Positions 8,901 to 18,109 of a stretch of DNA of 64,000 nt are shown in pieces. The DNA comes from Algoriphagus ornithinivorans (GTDB lineage Bacteria; Bacteroidota; Bacteroidia; Cytophagales; Cyclobacteriaceae). Location: the NCBI RefSeq assembly GCF_900115305.1, contig NZ_FOVW01000007.1:62001-126000 (forward strand). Reading direction: 5' to 3'. Both the position numbers and the translations under genes were made by a program. The notes beneath the pieces are model-generated. The model searched no databases. It was not told where the DNA came from and worked only from the letters and a program-made list of their open reading frames with translations. Within the stretch, counting starts at the first letter, position 1. Every line of letters starts with the position of its first letter.

Positions 8901-9692
8901 TCAACTGGGTGTCAGTAGTATTGAGGGAACATAGTATAACAACCGAAATACCTGATTGGTATTTCGGTCCTTTATATGTTTGACCAGCTCCAGCTTTATC
9001 AGAAACAGTTTCTTTTTGAGGGGTAACATGTTTTTAGAATAACGAAGGTATTTCAGCATTTTGTCTTTCTCAAAGGCCACATCTATAAATTTGGAACTGA
9101 AGCCTCCATCCGCGTAATTCGCAATTATTTCATTTATAAAAAAATGTTGAATGCTTGGCGAAAGCAACCAACGCATATTATGATCCCAGTCTGCAGTTGA
9201 CTTGTAGTGAATATTAAAATTACCGATTCGGTTGAACAAGGACTTCTTAATAAATATTGCCTGATGACAGATGTTTCGCTTTAAAATTTTATTCTCATCA
9301 AACAAGCCGTCATAAAAGCTCTCATACTTTGTACGGCAAACATTGCCATAAACAACCTCCATTTCTGGACGAAATGATGATACCACCTTTCCTAGAACAT
9401 CATCCGAATAAAACGTGTCATCACTACCCAGAAAATATAACCACTCCCCTTTTGCCAGAGCCACGCCCTTATTCATGGCATCGTAAATGCCGTTGTCGCG
9501 TTTGCTGATGATTTTGATACGCGGATCATTGCAACCCTTTACAATCTGAACTGTATTATCTTCCGAATTACCATCCATCACAAGTACTTCGTAATTTTTA
9601 TAATCTTGATCAAGTATGCTTTCTAACGCCTTGGAAATAGTGCGTGCGGAGTTATAGGTTGGAAGTATAATTGAAAACGTAGGTGAATCCAT
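8901..9692 (-). CDS. Glycosyltransferase family 2 (WcaE-like)
   Basis: Family 2 glycosyltransferase with the compact form (263 residues) seen in colanic-acid WcaE-type enzymes. FSIILPTYNSARTISKALESILDQ, VLVMDGNSEDNTV, NGIYDAMNKGVALAKGEWLYFLGSDD (DxD-type GSDD at about residue 92) and RNICHQAIFIKKSLF are in family order. The ATG directly abuts the TAA of the upstream FkbM gene (TAAATG), showing operon organisation. A short inverted repeat (ACTGACA/TGTCAGT) covers the 3' end around 8892-8916 but lacks a T-run. Substrate unknown. Confidence 0.85.
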   Translation of the reverse strand: MDSPTFSIILPTYNSARTISKALESILDQDYKNYEVLVMDGNSEDNTVQIVKGCNDPRIKIISKRDNGIYDAMNKGVALAKGEWLYFLGSDDTFYSDDVLGKVVSSFRPEMEVVYGNVCRTKYESFYDGLFDENKILKRNICHQAIFIKKSLFNRIGNFNIHYKSTADWDHNMRWLLSPSIQHFFINEIIANYADGGFSSKFIDVAFEKDKMLKYLRYSKNMLPLKKKLFLIKLELVKHIKDRNTNQVFRLLYYVPSILLTPS

Positions 9693-10391
9693 TTAGATAA
9701 ACCAAAAATCATTCTTTACCATAATGGAATTCAGGTTAGTATTGGCATATTCATAAAAGCCTTTACTAACTAAGAAATCAATCAATTCATTTCTTTTCGC
9801 TCCTGACCCCACTGGAGAATACTCGGAAGCTTCAACACAAATAACTTTAGGTGAAGACTTTTCAAAGTCAATTGATTTTATTATTTGCAAATCCAAACCC
9901 TCGACATCAATGCTTAAAAAGTCTGGAAAAATACCATTACAATATTTATCTAAAATATGAATGATAGTTGTCAATTTTATTTTTTCAACTTTATCAAGTT
10001 TCTTGCCATTAGCAATTAGGTAATTGCATTCTTCTTTTGAAAATGTACTAAGAGTATTATCTGACATTATATAGAAATCCAACTCTTCTTCTTTATCGCT
10101 TATTCCAATATTAAGATTAATATCATTCGGACGATAAATTTCAAAGGCATTGTGCAAAAGTGGATTTGCTTCAATATTAATACCCTTACAACCCTTCTGA
10201 TAAAACAATTCCGTATTGTTTAAAAATTTTGGATGGTGAGCTCCGATATCTAAGTACTGAGGATAAGATATCCCACGCAATTTAAATATATAATCAATTA
10301 TTAAATCCTCCCCACATTGAGAATAGGATTTTTTAAAATATGGATCTAAACCCATTATAGATTTTATTATATTTTTTATGCCCATCATCAT
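9693..10391 (-). CDS. FkbM family methyltransferase
   Basis: FkbM-type methyltransferase of the short form. SYSQCGEDLIIDYIF is the SQxGEDxx motif that marks this FkbM subgroup, YLDIGAHHPKFLNNTELFY is SAM motif I, NIEANPLLHNAF is motif II, and FLSIDVEGLDLQIIKSIDF is the diagnostic SIDVEGxDxxI motif. Three in-frame ATG codons open the gene (MMMG); the first abuts the upstream stop. Likely O-methylates a sugar in the glycan. Differs clearly from the neighbouring FkbM gene, so these are not a recent tandem duplication. Confidence 0.85.
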   Translation of the reverse strand: MMMGIKNIIKSIMGLDPYFKKSYSQCGEDLIIDYIFKLRGISYPQYLDIGAHHPKFLNNTELFYQKGCKGINIEANPLLHNAFEIYRPNDINLNIGISDKEEELDFYIMSDNTLSTFSKEECNYLIANGKKLDKVEKIKLTTIIHILDKYCNGIFPDFLSIDVEGLDLQIIKSIDFEKSSPKVICVEASEYSPVGSGAKRNELIDFLVSKGFYEYANTNLNSIMVKNDFWFI

Positions 10392-11066
10392 TTATTCCAG
10401 AATAAATAAAGCATCTGCCCAAGCAAATCTCCCTTTATTATTTTTATTTACATTAGAAATATCATAAAGATGAAATCCATAACTACGTAGAAATATTTCA
10501 ATTTCTGAAAACAAGATTTGTCCTTTATAAATAGGCAAAAACTCCACCTCAGCAAAAATAATTTTTATTTTTTTATTTTCTAATAATCCCTTAGCTCCTT
10601 GGAGTACTTGATAGGTATTTCCTTGAACATCAATTTTAAGAAAATCAATTTTATCTAAATTTTGAATTTTACAAAACTTATCTATAGTTTGTGTTTCAAC
10701 TTTTACTAATCCTTTAGTCTTAGTGAGTTTTGAAATTTCATCCTCCAAATTCTCAGAAGGTAAAAGTGAATTTGTTTCATCGAAATTATTTGAATAAAAG
10801 TCTAATTTTCCTTCCTTGTCTGAAAGAGCTATTTGAAAACATTTAAACCTACTGTTTTCTCCAAGCTTTTTTTTTAATATTTGAAATGATGGTGAAAATG
10901 GTTCAAACGCAAAAACTTTAGCATTGCATGAGTAATTTAATAGCTTACTTGATATTCCGCCTTGATAGGCGCCAACATCAAAAATAATATCTAAATCAAG
11001 CCCCTTTATAAATTCAAAGGGATCAGGATTCAATTTTTTTTTATTTTTTTTAAAAATTTTAAACAT
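10392..11066 (-). CDS. FkbM family methyltransferase
   Basis: FkbM methyltransferase. IIFDVGAYQGGISSKLLNY is motif I, FAFEPFSPSFQILKKKL motif II and IDFLKIDVQGNTYQVLQGA the KIDVxG motif (here VQG, which is common). I chose the ATG at 11066 (MFKIFKKNKKK): it overlaps the Wzt stop by 8 bases, whereas the upstream ATGs at 11087 and 11096 would overlap 29-38 bases. Probably modifies the terminal residue or an internal sugar of the glycan exported by the adjacent ABC system. In Wzt-type systems terminal methylation can serve as the chain-stop signal, which is an attractive but unproven role here. Confidence 0.85.
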   Translation of the reverse strand: MFKIFKKNKKKLNPDPFEFIKGLDLDIIFDVGAYQGGISSKLLNYSCNAKVFAFEPFSPSFQILKKKLGENSRFKCFQIALSDKEGKLDFYSNNFDETNSLLPSENLEDEISKLTKTKGLVKVETQTIDKFCKIQNLDKIDFLKIDVQGNTYQVLQGAKGLLENKKIKIIFAEVEFLPIYKGQILFSEIEIFLRSYGFHLYDISNVNKNNKGRFAWADALFILE

Positions 11067-12303
11067 TAGAGGTAATATTAATAGCATTTGCCCCATAATT
11101 CCATGATAGTAATAAATCCTTATGTTTGGAAGTAGGTTTTAAAATTTCAAACGAAATACAATCCTCACACCTATCATAATACTTAACAAAAGGTTTTGTA
11201 ATATCTATACTTAATAAATACTCACCAATGGCAAGAGTTTTTGTATCTATATTAAATTCAAAATTGTTTTGACCTTTAATTAATTTAAGTTGATCAATTT
11301 GATCAAATGTCCCCATAGAACCAAATCCAACCGGCATTTGCAAATCAGAGGTTTTCAACCTAATATCAAGTGCTACTGATATTTCTAAATTACTTGATAA
11401 TTGGATAAATAAGGTTACAAAAGAGTCTAAATCTTCTTTAGAATTTTCAATATATGCCATATTAACAATGACATCATAATTTTGATTTTCTATTATTCTG
11501 CTGAAAATTTTTTCACTTGTTTTACCGGAATAAAGTTTTAAAACTTCAGAGGTTTTTCCAATTTTTAGAAAATTCCCGTTGTTTAGAATTAATGAATTTG
11601 GACATAGCTCTTTGACTGCACTCATATTGTGACTTACGAATAAAACCGTTCTTCCTTCATATTTACTAACTTCTCCCATTTTCCCTAAACATCTTTGCTG
11701 GAATTCATAATCTCCAACAGATAATACCTCATCAATAATTAAAATCTCTGGTTCCAAATGGGCCGCAACAGAAAACCCCAATCTTACCCGCATACCGGAA
11801 GAATAAAACTTCACTGGTGTATCGATATATTTCTCTACACCAGAGAAGTCTATGATTTCTTCCAGTTTACGATCGATTTCCTTTTTGGTCATACCTAGGA
11901 TGGTTCCATTCATATAGATATTCTCTCGACCTGTAAGTTCTGGATGAAAGCCTGTACCCACTTCTAAGAGGGCAGCAACTCTCCCATGCATTTCAATTCG
12001 ACCTGATGTCGGTTCGGTGATTTTCGAGAGGATTTTAAGTAGTGTTGACTTCCCTGCTCCATTTTTCCCGATAATCCCCAACACCTCGCCTTGCTTGACT
12101 TCAAAACTTACATCCTTCAATGCCCAGTGCACTGAATCACTTTCGTCTTCAAATTTTCCAAGGCTTTTAATTCTTCGGAAATTTTCTATTGGAGCCTTTA
12201 AAGTATTGATCAGCTGCTGAGCGAAGGTATCGGCCTTTTTTTCTTTCAAACCTATTCGATAGCGCTTGGAGAGGTTTTCTACTTTAATTATGGTATCGGA
12301 CAT
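11059..12303 (-). CDS. wzt: ABC polysaccharide exporter ATPase (Wzt type)
   Basis: ATP-binding subunit of an O-antigen/teichoic-acid type ABC exporter. Walker A GKNGAGKST is at residues 79-87, the signature YSSGMRVRLGFSVA at about 167, and Walker B ILIIDEVLSVGD at about 187, followed by the switch histidine in LFVSHNMSAV. Residues about 265-410 form a beta-rich extension after the ATPase domain, matching the Wzt C-terminal carbohydrate-binding domain that recognises the finished chain. ATG start. It directly follows the permease gene (44-base gap), and three methyltransferase genes lie downstream, as expected for a chain-capped, ABC-exported glycan. Confidence 0.95.
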   Translation of the reverse strand: MSDTIIKVENLSKRYRIGLKEKKADTFAQQLINTLKAPIENFRRIKSLGKFEDESDSVHWALKDVSFEVKQGEVLGIIGKNGAGKSTLLKILSKITEPTSGRIEMHGRVAALLEVGTGFHPELTGRENIYMNGTILGMTKKEIDRKLEEIIDFSGVEKYIDTPVKFYSSGMRVRLGFSVAAHLEPEILIIDEVLSVGDYEFQQRCLGKMGEVSKYEGRTVLFVSHNMSAVKELCPNSLILNNGNFLKIGKTSEVLKLYSGKTSEKIFSRIIENQNYDVIVNMAYIENSKEDLDSFVTLFIQLSSNLEISVALDIRLKTSDLQMPVGFGSMGTFDQIDQLKLIKGQNNFEFNIDTKTLAIGEYLLSIDITKPFVKYYDRCEDCISFEILKPTSKHKDLLLSWNYGANAINITSNV

Positions 12304-12347
12304 TCAATTGAAGGTTTCAGTATAAAATGATAAATCAGATAAGAAAG

Positions 12348-13163
12348 TTAAGCTACATCTGCAAATACCTTTTCCATTCGGCGGAAATAAAACAAACCAA
12401 AAACAAACAAAACAGCTCCAACAATAGCCCCAGGCCAGATCAATTGCCATGGCATAGAACGACTCAGGAACATGGCCCGGATTCCTTCGATTACTCCGAC
12501 CATTGGATTTAAGGAATAGAAAAATTGATATTGATCGGGAACAGCAGTGGTGCTATAAACAACGGGCGCGGCATAGAGCAGGAGCTGAACTATAAAACCC
12601 AAAGCATATTTAATATCCCGATATTGAACGGCCATAGCGGAAAGTATCATCCCGATTCCCAAAGAGCACATTATTAATTGGATCAATAAAATGGGGAGAA
12701 ATATCAATTGCCATCCCGGCAATACCTGAAAATAGATCAGTAATATCAAGAGTACCACAAAGGAGATAAGAAAGTCTAAAAGCTTGGAGAAAATGGCTGC
12801 CATAGGTAAAATCAGCCTTGGAAAGTAAACTTTGGTAATCATTCCGGCATTGGCCACCAGACTATTGGCTGATTCGGAAAGCGTCCCTGAAAAGTAATTC
12901 CAAGGCCATAATGCTAAATAGGAAAAAAGTAAATAGGGCATTCCATCTGAATCCACTTCTGCCAATCCTCCGAAAACGATGGTAAAAACCAATGTTGTGA
13001 AAAGCGGTTGGATAATGGCCCAGCCAATCCCCAAAACAGATTGGGCATATCGGGCTTTAATCCCTCGAACCGTTAAGAAATATAACAGGTCTTTATACCT
13101 CCACAATTCTGGGAAGTCGACAACTTTCCAGCCTTGAGAAGGTTGGATAACAGATTTTTTCAA
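12348..13163 (-). CDS. wzm: ABC polysaccharide exporter permease (Wzm type)
   Basis: ABC-2 type inner-membrane permease of the Wzm/TagG family. The N-terminus GWKVVDFPELWRYKDLLYFLTVRGIKARYAQSVLGIGWAIIQP is the family coupling segment, and about six transmembrane helices follow. MAVQYRDIKYALGFIVQLLLYAAPVVY is the usual fifth-helix motif. It partners the Wzt ATPase encoded 44 bases downstream to flip lipid-linked polysaccharide. The first possible start is TTG at 13163, with only 6 bases to the upstream SGNH gene, so it belongs to the acylation/export operon. Confidence 0.93.
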   Translation of the reverse strand: MKKSVIQPSQGWKVVDFPELWRYKDLLYFLTVRGIKARYAQSVLGIGWAIIQPLFTTLVFTIVFGGLAEVDSDGMPYLLFSYLALWPWNYFSGTLSESANSLVANAGMITKVYFPRLILPMAAIFSKLLDFLISFVVLLILLIYFQVLPGWQLIFLPILLIQLIMCSLGIGMILSAMAVQYRDIKYALGFIVQLLLYAAPVVYSTTAVPDQYQFFYSLNPMVGVIEGIRAMFLSRSMPWQLIWPGAIVGAVLFVFGLFYFRRMEKVFADVA

Positions 13164-13169
13164 AAGGTT

Positions 13170-14093
13170 TTAATTTTCGGACAATAAAATTTTATTGGAA
13201 AGAATTTTAGATAAATTTTTAGCAGACTCCACAGTCATATGAAGTCCATCTTTAAATTCCCAATTCATTTCTGAATTATTAAAATCAAAATACTGGACTC
13301 CAAATTTTTGGGACAAAAACCCCATCCTTAAACCAAAATCAGGATCCAGATTTTGTTCAATTGTCAAAAGGTTTTGATGTAAAGGCATTCTTACCAAAAA
13401 AACCTTACCTCTCGTTTGTAAGAAGTCAATTGTCTTTTGCAGGTATTTAAATCGTTCTGCTGAATAACTATACTTCTTTAAAAAATCAGTATATAAATCT
13501 ATCATAAATAATCTTCTACTTTTAACAGCATTTTCGTTCATATTACCTGAAGTTTCATACCATCCATCAGAATGAAGTTTGGAAACCTGATTTATCATTC
13601 TCATAAGAATAATTTCGTAAAATGGATTATCGAACCATAGAAAAAAATATTCCAAATTAGGTTTGGAACTCACATTTTTGATGCCTGAAAGAAACAACTT
13701 ATTTTCTTCAAATTTTTCGGGATTATTGGGATCATTTATATCACTTGAAATACTCCAAGGATCTACAGTTATAATAAAGCACCTTTTTCCATCATAATCA
13801 GCAAGCTTCATTTTTATACTTTCCAAATAGGCAGGTCCAAAAGGAGAATTATAAACTGTAAACGAATAATTATAAAGGTTTGCTGGATAGATATCAGCTA
13901 ATCGATCATTTATAATCGAAGGTATTATTCCTTGAGCAGCCTTCGAATTTCCCAAAATCAATGCTTCTTGTTTGGGAGTTACAAATCTCTGATAAAAAGG
14001 ATCAGCTGTTCCATTTTCCAATAAGAAAACTCCAAATAGTGAAGCGATTGGAAAAACTGAAAAGAGAAAAATTCTAGATATAAATTTTATCAT
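13170..14093 (-). CDS. SGNH-like O-acyltransferase partner protein
   Basis: N-terminal signal anchor (ISRIFLFSVFPIASLFGVFLL) followed by a periplasmic SGNH-like domain. ALILGNSKAAQGI at about residue 45 corresponds to block I (GxS), and KDGLHMTVESAKN near residue 285 to block V with the catalytic D-x-x-H. Proteins of this build (AlgJ, AlgX, DltD type) pass acyl groups from an MBOAT partner onto a polysaccharide. Closely similar over its whole length to the next gene upstream (14127-15071), with DPFYQRFVTPKQEALILGNSKA against DPYYRKFTTPKQKALILGNSKA, so a tandem duplicate. Sits between the MBOAT genes and the exporter. Function inferred from fold motifs and context. Confidence 0.7.
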   Translation of the reverse strand: MIKFISRIFLFSVFPIASLFGVFLLENGTADPFYQRFVTPKQEALILGNSKAAQGIIPSIINDRLADIYPANLYNYSFTVYNSPFGPAYLESIKMKLADYDGKRCFIITVDPWSISSDINDPNNPEKFEENKLFLSGIKNVSSKPNLEYFFLWFDNPFYEIILMRMINQVSKLHSDGWYETSGNMNENAVKSRRLFMIDLYTDFLKKYSYSAERFKYLQKTIDFLQTRGKVFLVRMPLHQNLLTIEQNLDPDFGLRMGFLSQKFGVQYFDFNNSEMNWEFKDGLHMTVESAKNLSKILSNKILLSEN

Positions 14094-14126
14094 TAAACTA
14101 AACTCTATTTTATTCGAAGAGACTAC

Positions 14127-15071
14127 TCAATTAAATTTATAATCAGTTTCGCTTTTAAAATCGCTTATCCATTTAGCTAAGTCATTTGAAAAAAATATTG
14201 AAGATTTTGTATCTAAATGCAAACCATCTTCAAAAAAAAAGCTTGTCTTATTTTCGTTAAAGTCTTTGTATTGTACTCCTGTTTCGGACGCCAAACCATC
14301 CAATAATTTATTAAATTCTTGAATGGCTTCATTCTCTATTTCTAATATTTCATCAGAAAGGGGCATTCTTATTAAAAACACATCGCCTCTTTCTTTTAAC
14401 AAAAGGATAATTTCTCTTAAATAATTAAATCTTACTTCTGAAAACGAATGCCGCTCATTATAATCATTGTAAAATCTCACCATGTTATTCTTTCGAGATA
14501 AAATAGTCGCGGAATCTAAATAATCTTCAGTTTCCCACCAACCATCATCATGAAGCTTAGTTTTACCTGGCTTTATTTTTTGGATTAAAATCTCATAAAA
14601 AGATTTATTATAATGGCTAGCAAAATAAAATGGGTTTGGATCTATGTCAACTAGTTTCACGTCAGCTAAAAAGAGCTTATTTTCTTCAAAAATTGAAATA
14701 TTATTAGGATTCTCTATTGGACCACTAATACTCCATGAATCTACTGTAATAATAAAATAACTACCCTTTATCCCCTCCTCTAATTTTTTTTTGACACTTT
14801 CTAAATACAGTGGTCCATATGGCGAACCAAACAAAGTAAAACTATAGTTATATATTTTTAAATCATAAATTTGTTTCAAGCTATTATTCAAAATACTTGG
14901 CATAATTCCCTGACCAGCTTTTGAGTTGCCAAGAATAAGCGCTTTCTGCTTTGGTGTAGTAAACTTTCTATAATATGGATCGGCCCGACCATCTTCAACT
15001 AATAAAATAAAATATAGGCTCACCAATGGAAGGATTGCAAAAAGTAAAGTTTTCAAGATGAATCTTTTCAA
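14127..15071 (-). CDS. SGNH-like O-acyltransferase partner protein
   Basis: Tandem paralogue of the 13170-14093 protein. One N-terminal membrane helix (TLLFAILPLVSLYFILLV), block I ALILGNSKAGQGI and block V EDGLHLDTKSS are all kept. It begins with TTG, four bases after the stop of the MBOAT gene upstream, so it is probably the dedicated periplasmic partner of that MBOAT. Together they would O-acylate (most often O-acetylate) the glycan in the periplasm. The two paralogues could serve different positions on the sugar, or one could be a spare copy. Confidence 0.7.
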   Translation of the reverse strand: MKRFILKTLLFAILPLVSLYFILLVEDGRADPYYRKFTTPKQKALILGNSKAGQGIMPSILNNSLKQIYDLKIYNYSFTLFGSPYGPLYLESVKKKLEEGIKGSYFIITVDSWSISGPIENPNNISIFEENKLFLADVKLVDIDPNPFYFASHYNKSFYEILIQKIKPGKTKLHDDGWWETEDYLDSATILSRKNNMVRFYNDYNERHSFSEVRFNYLREIILLLKERGDVFLIRMPLSDEILEIENEAIQEFNKLLDGLASETGVQYKDFNENKTSFFFEDGLHLDTKSSIFFSNDLAKWISDFKSETDYKFN

Positions 15072-15074
15072 ATC

Positions 15075-16589
15075 CTAAAACTGAAAATAGATAAATTCCT
15101 GTTCTTTTCTGGCAAATAGAAATACTGCCATCACCAAGCCATAATACAAACTATAGCGAATTAGAGCCGGCTTAGTAAATGCCATTTTTTGTATGGCAAA
15201 CTCTTCTCTTCTCCCCCTCCATTCAAGCAGCGTAAAAATCAAAGCCCAAATTATAAATAGATAAACTCGAATATCCATTTGAGGCTTTTGAAGAATGCTT
15301 GCTTCAAATAAATTTTGAATATACACTCCTGCCGATGCAAGGTCAGGAGACCTAAAAAATATCCAGCCTACTGTGACCAATGAAAAAGTCACCAATAATT
15401 GTCCTAATTCGTATAAGCTAGGGAAGGTCCTGTTTTGAGCTACAATACCAATGTTGACCCTGTTCTTTCCAAACAAATAGAGAGGAATAAACAATGCTGC
15501 ATGAATTCCACCCCAAATAATAAATGTCCAATTGGCCCCATGCCAGAAACCTGAAACCAAGAAGATGATAAAGATATTTCTAAGGCTTTGAGATTTAGAT
15601 CCTTTAGACCCACCTAAAGGAATATAGACATAATCTCGAAACCAGGTGGACAAGGATATATGCCATCTTCTCCAGAATTCGGCTATGTCCCTAGAGAAAT
15701 ATGGGAAAGCAAAGTTTTGCATCAAGTTAAATCCAAGCAGTTTCCCTGTTCCTATAGCGATATTGGAATAGCCCCCAAAATCTCCATAAATCTGAAAGCT
15801 AAAAAACACCGCTCCGATAAGTAAATTGGAGGCAGGTTGGCTTTCAGGATTAGTAAAAGCTTGATTGACAAAAACCGCACAATTGTCCGCAATCACCACT
15901 TTCATAAACAATCCCCAAAGGATCTGTCGCATACCATCCATGGCTAGGCTGTAATCGAATACTTTCTTTTTGAAGAACTGAGGCAAAAGGTTAGTAGCTC
16001 TTTCTATCGGCCCGGCCACCAATTGCGGAAAGAAACTCACATAGGCAAAGAAGGCTACAGGATCTTTCGTGGCTTTCATCTTACCTCTATAAACATCTAT
16101 AGTATAGCTCATAGTCTGAAAAGTATAGAAGCTGATACCTACTGGAAGAATGAGTTGAAGGGTATAGGAATTAGCCTGAAAGCCCAGGGCATTGATGGCT
16201 TGTATGGTGGAGTCAATAAAAAAGTTGAAGTATTTAAAGAAACCAAGGAGTCCGAGGTTGAAGGTAAGGCTTATCCAAAGGTAAAGTTCCCTGCTCTTAA
16301 ATAAGCTTTTCGATCTGGCAGTAGGCAGTTGGCGGTTAGCAGGATCGACTGCATACTGCTCCCGATTGCTATCTGGACTGTTTACTGCCAACCGGAGTCC
16401 ACACCAATAATCTATCAAGGAACTAAAAGCAATCAGACCTAAAAATCGCCAATCCCACCATCCATAAAAAACATAGCTAACTGCAAGCAGAAAGATATTT
16501 CTGGCTTGGAGATTTTTAGAAAACACGTACCAATACAGTAAAAATACTGTAGGAAGAAAAATTAGATATTCGTATAAATTAAAAAGCAT
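15075..16589 (-). CDS. MBOAT family O-acyltransferase (AlgI-like)
   Basis: Multi-pass membrane O-acyltransferase of the AlgI/DltB family, which brings acyl groups across the inner membrane for glycan O-acylation. AGPIERATNLLPQF, QIYGDFGGYSNIAIG, FPYFSRDIAEFWRRWHISLSTWFRDYVYIPLGG and LVSGFWHGANWTFIIWGG are all diagnostic; the catalytic histidine is in FWHGANW (about residue 350). About residues 70-95 form an unusual hydrophilic insertion in a loop (AVNSPDSNREQYAVDPANRQLPTA) encoded by a 7-bp repeat (see the repeat at 16317-16343). The same insertion occurs at the same site in the second MBOAT gene. ATG start. Confidence 0.93.
   Translation of the reverse strand: MLFNLYEYLIFLPTVFLLYWYVFSKNLQARNIFLLAVSYVFYGWWDWRFLGLIAFSSLIDYWCGLRLAVNSPDSNREQYAVDPANRQLPTARSKSLFKSRELYLWISLTFNLGLLGFFKYFNFFIDSTIQAINALGFQANSYTLQLILPVGISFYTFQTMSYTIDVYRGKMKATKDPVAFFAYVSFFPQLVAGPIERATNLLPQFFKKKVFDYSLAMDGMRQILWGLFMKVVIADNCAVFVNQAFTNPESQPASNLLIGAVFFSFQIYGDFGGYSNIAIGTGKLLGFNLMQNFAFPYFSRDIAEFWRRWHISLSTWFRDYVYIPLGGSKGSKSQSLRNIFIIFLVSGFWHGANWTFIIWGGIHAALFIPLYLFGKNRVNIGIVAQNRTFPSLYELGQLLVTFSLVTVGWIFFRSPDLASAGVYIQNLFEASILQKPQMDIRVYLFIIWALIFTLLEWRGRREEFAIQKMAFTKPALIRYSLYYGLVMAVFLFARKEQEFIYFQF
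16317..16343 (-). repeat. In-frame heptamer repeat inside MBOAT gene
   Basis: Plus-strand sequence reads as tandem 7-mers AGTAGGC, AGTTGGC, GGTTAGC, then AG. On the coding strand it gives the residues NRQLPTA. The same 7-mer family occurs outside genes at 22354-22380 and inside the second MBOAT at 19331-19356, where 24 of 26 bases match this copy. The insert keeps the reading frame and falls in a loop after the conserved DYWCGLRLAV. Confidence 0.75.
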
Positions 16590-16631
16590 AATTAGTTTTA
16601 ATATGAGTAATTTTTAACGCTAGATAGATCA

Positions 16632-18065
16632 TCAATTACTCATCACTCTCATATACCTTTTCCTTCTGGTGTAGAGCCAGTAACCAATCAACAGAATAAA
16701 TCCCCCACAAATGGCATAGCTATATAAGGCTGTCCATTCGGCATGGTGAATGGCCCACTTTTGTACTTCCAAGCTAGAGGCAAATGCTCTGTTCTTTTGA
16801 CCCAAGAAAACAATTAATTTATGGGAGTTGATGGGCATCCAGGCCATGGACAAGACTAGGCTAAGTACTCCAGATAAAATCAAGTCTTTATTGCTCCATC
16901 TGTAGCGCTTCAGCGCTTTGAGAAGTATCACTACCCAAATAGGAACCCAAGCAGCCAAGGCACTTACCTTAAAAAAGATCATAAATACCAATCCCAAACT
17001 GAAAATAAAGACCACAGCCCAACCCAGACGGGCCATTTCCTGATAAAATCTCAATAAGAATACCAATGTTAAAATAGCCGGTAGCCCCCAATGAATGGAG
17101 TAAGACCAGATAAAATCCCAAGGGAAGCGAAAAGAACCCTTGCCCAATTCCTGCAGAAATCGGGTAATACCCAAAGATTCATTCTGTCCCGATAGCATTA
17201 CCAAAACCAAAAGAATCCCTACCAACCCCATAATGCCCTTGCTCAATCTATCCGTTTTGGTTCTTTTCTTCAGCTGCTTGACAGCCAAGTCCCAGTTGAC
17301 AGGATTTTGCTTGGCAGCAAATACTATCAAGGGCGGTATGGCTACCAGTGCTAATAAGTGAGAGGTTTGATCTATCCAGCTATGGTCCGCCCAGCCCCAA
17401 ACTCCCCAGCCCAAACCTGCTATCAGAATTAGGATGCCGACAGATAAACCAAAAGGTAAAAGAGATTTACTCCTTTCTCCTTCGAAGAGTGGAAGTTTGT
17501 CTCCCGGCAGAAATAACATCAATAATCCTGAAAGCAATAATAAGGGGGAAACGAATGCTCCCAAGATAGACACCATTCCCAGTTTGAATTTTTCATAGCG
17601 TAAAAAATAATTGGCTTGCCCCATACCTAAGGCAAAGGCAAATAAGTCTGGAGAAAAAGGATGATACCAGATTCCTTTTAGCCAGGCAAAATTGAAGAAG
17701 AGTAGGATAAAACCTAAAGTCATCAAAGCCAGCTTCAATCTTAGTTTTTTGACGATACGGAAATACCAATAGATGGCCAGTGCCAGATAAAGCAATTGCC
17801 ACATAATCATCCCATTTTGAAGTCCTTCATTGTCTTTGACAATATGAAAGGCAGAAAAGGATAAGTTCAGCAATGCGAAGGGTAGAATTCTAGTCAGCTG
17901 AACCAGATTATAACCTGCTGATTCTATATCATCCAGAAAAAACCTACCCACCTCTCTGTAAAAAACCCCATCCCCATAAGCACCTTCATTTACAGGGATT
18001 TTCTCTCCATTGATTTGGAAGAAAACCACAACTGCTAAAATCGCTATCAAGAAAAGTTGTCTCAA
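16632..18065 (-). CDS. Polytopic membrane protein, possibly GT-C-like
   Basis: 477 residues with about eleven hydrophobic segments. I do not recognise the family. After the first helix comes NEGAYGDGVFYREVGRFFLDDIESAGYN, a periplasmic loop with several acidic residues in the position where GT-C glycosyltransferases hold their catalytic Asp/Glu; this is only suggestive. It lies between two MBOAT genes with gaps of about 44 bases, so it probably belongs to the glycan acylation or transfer machinery. The only in-frame start is TTG at 18065, directly after an in-frame TAA. A polymerase-like or transport role is equally possible. Confidence 0.6.
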   Translation of the reverse strand: MRQLFLIAILAVVVFFQINGEKIPVNEGAYGDGVFYREVGRFFLDDIESAGYNLVQLTRILPFALLNLSFSAFHIVKDNEGLQNGMIMWQLLYLALAIYWYFRIVKKLRLKLALMTLGFILLFFNFAWLKGIWYHPFSPDLFAFALGMGQANYFLRYEKFKLGMVSILGAFVSPLLLLSGLLMLFLPGDKLPLFEGERSKSLLPFGLSVGILILIAGLGWGVWGWADHSWIDQTSHLLALVAIPPLIVFAAKQNPVNWDLAVKQLKKRTKTDRLSKGIMGLVGILLVLVMLSGQNESLGITRFLQELGKGSFRFPWDFIWSYSIHWGLPAILTLVFLLRFYQEMARLGWAVVFIFSLGLVFMIFFKVSALAAWVPIWVVILLKALKRYRWSNKDLILSGVLSLVLSMAWMPINSHKLIVFLGQKNRAFASSLEVQKWAIHHAEWTALYSYAICGGFILLIGYWLYTRRKRYMRVMSN

Positions 18066-18109
18066 TTATTTTTTTTTTAAAATTATCATTTCGCCTTTCC
18101 CTATCTAGT

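Noticed and set aside
8892..8916. Terminator at the 3' end of the WcaE-like GT2 gene
   Set aside because: The inverted repeat ACTGACA/TGTCAGT straddles the stop codon and lacks a T-run on either strand.
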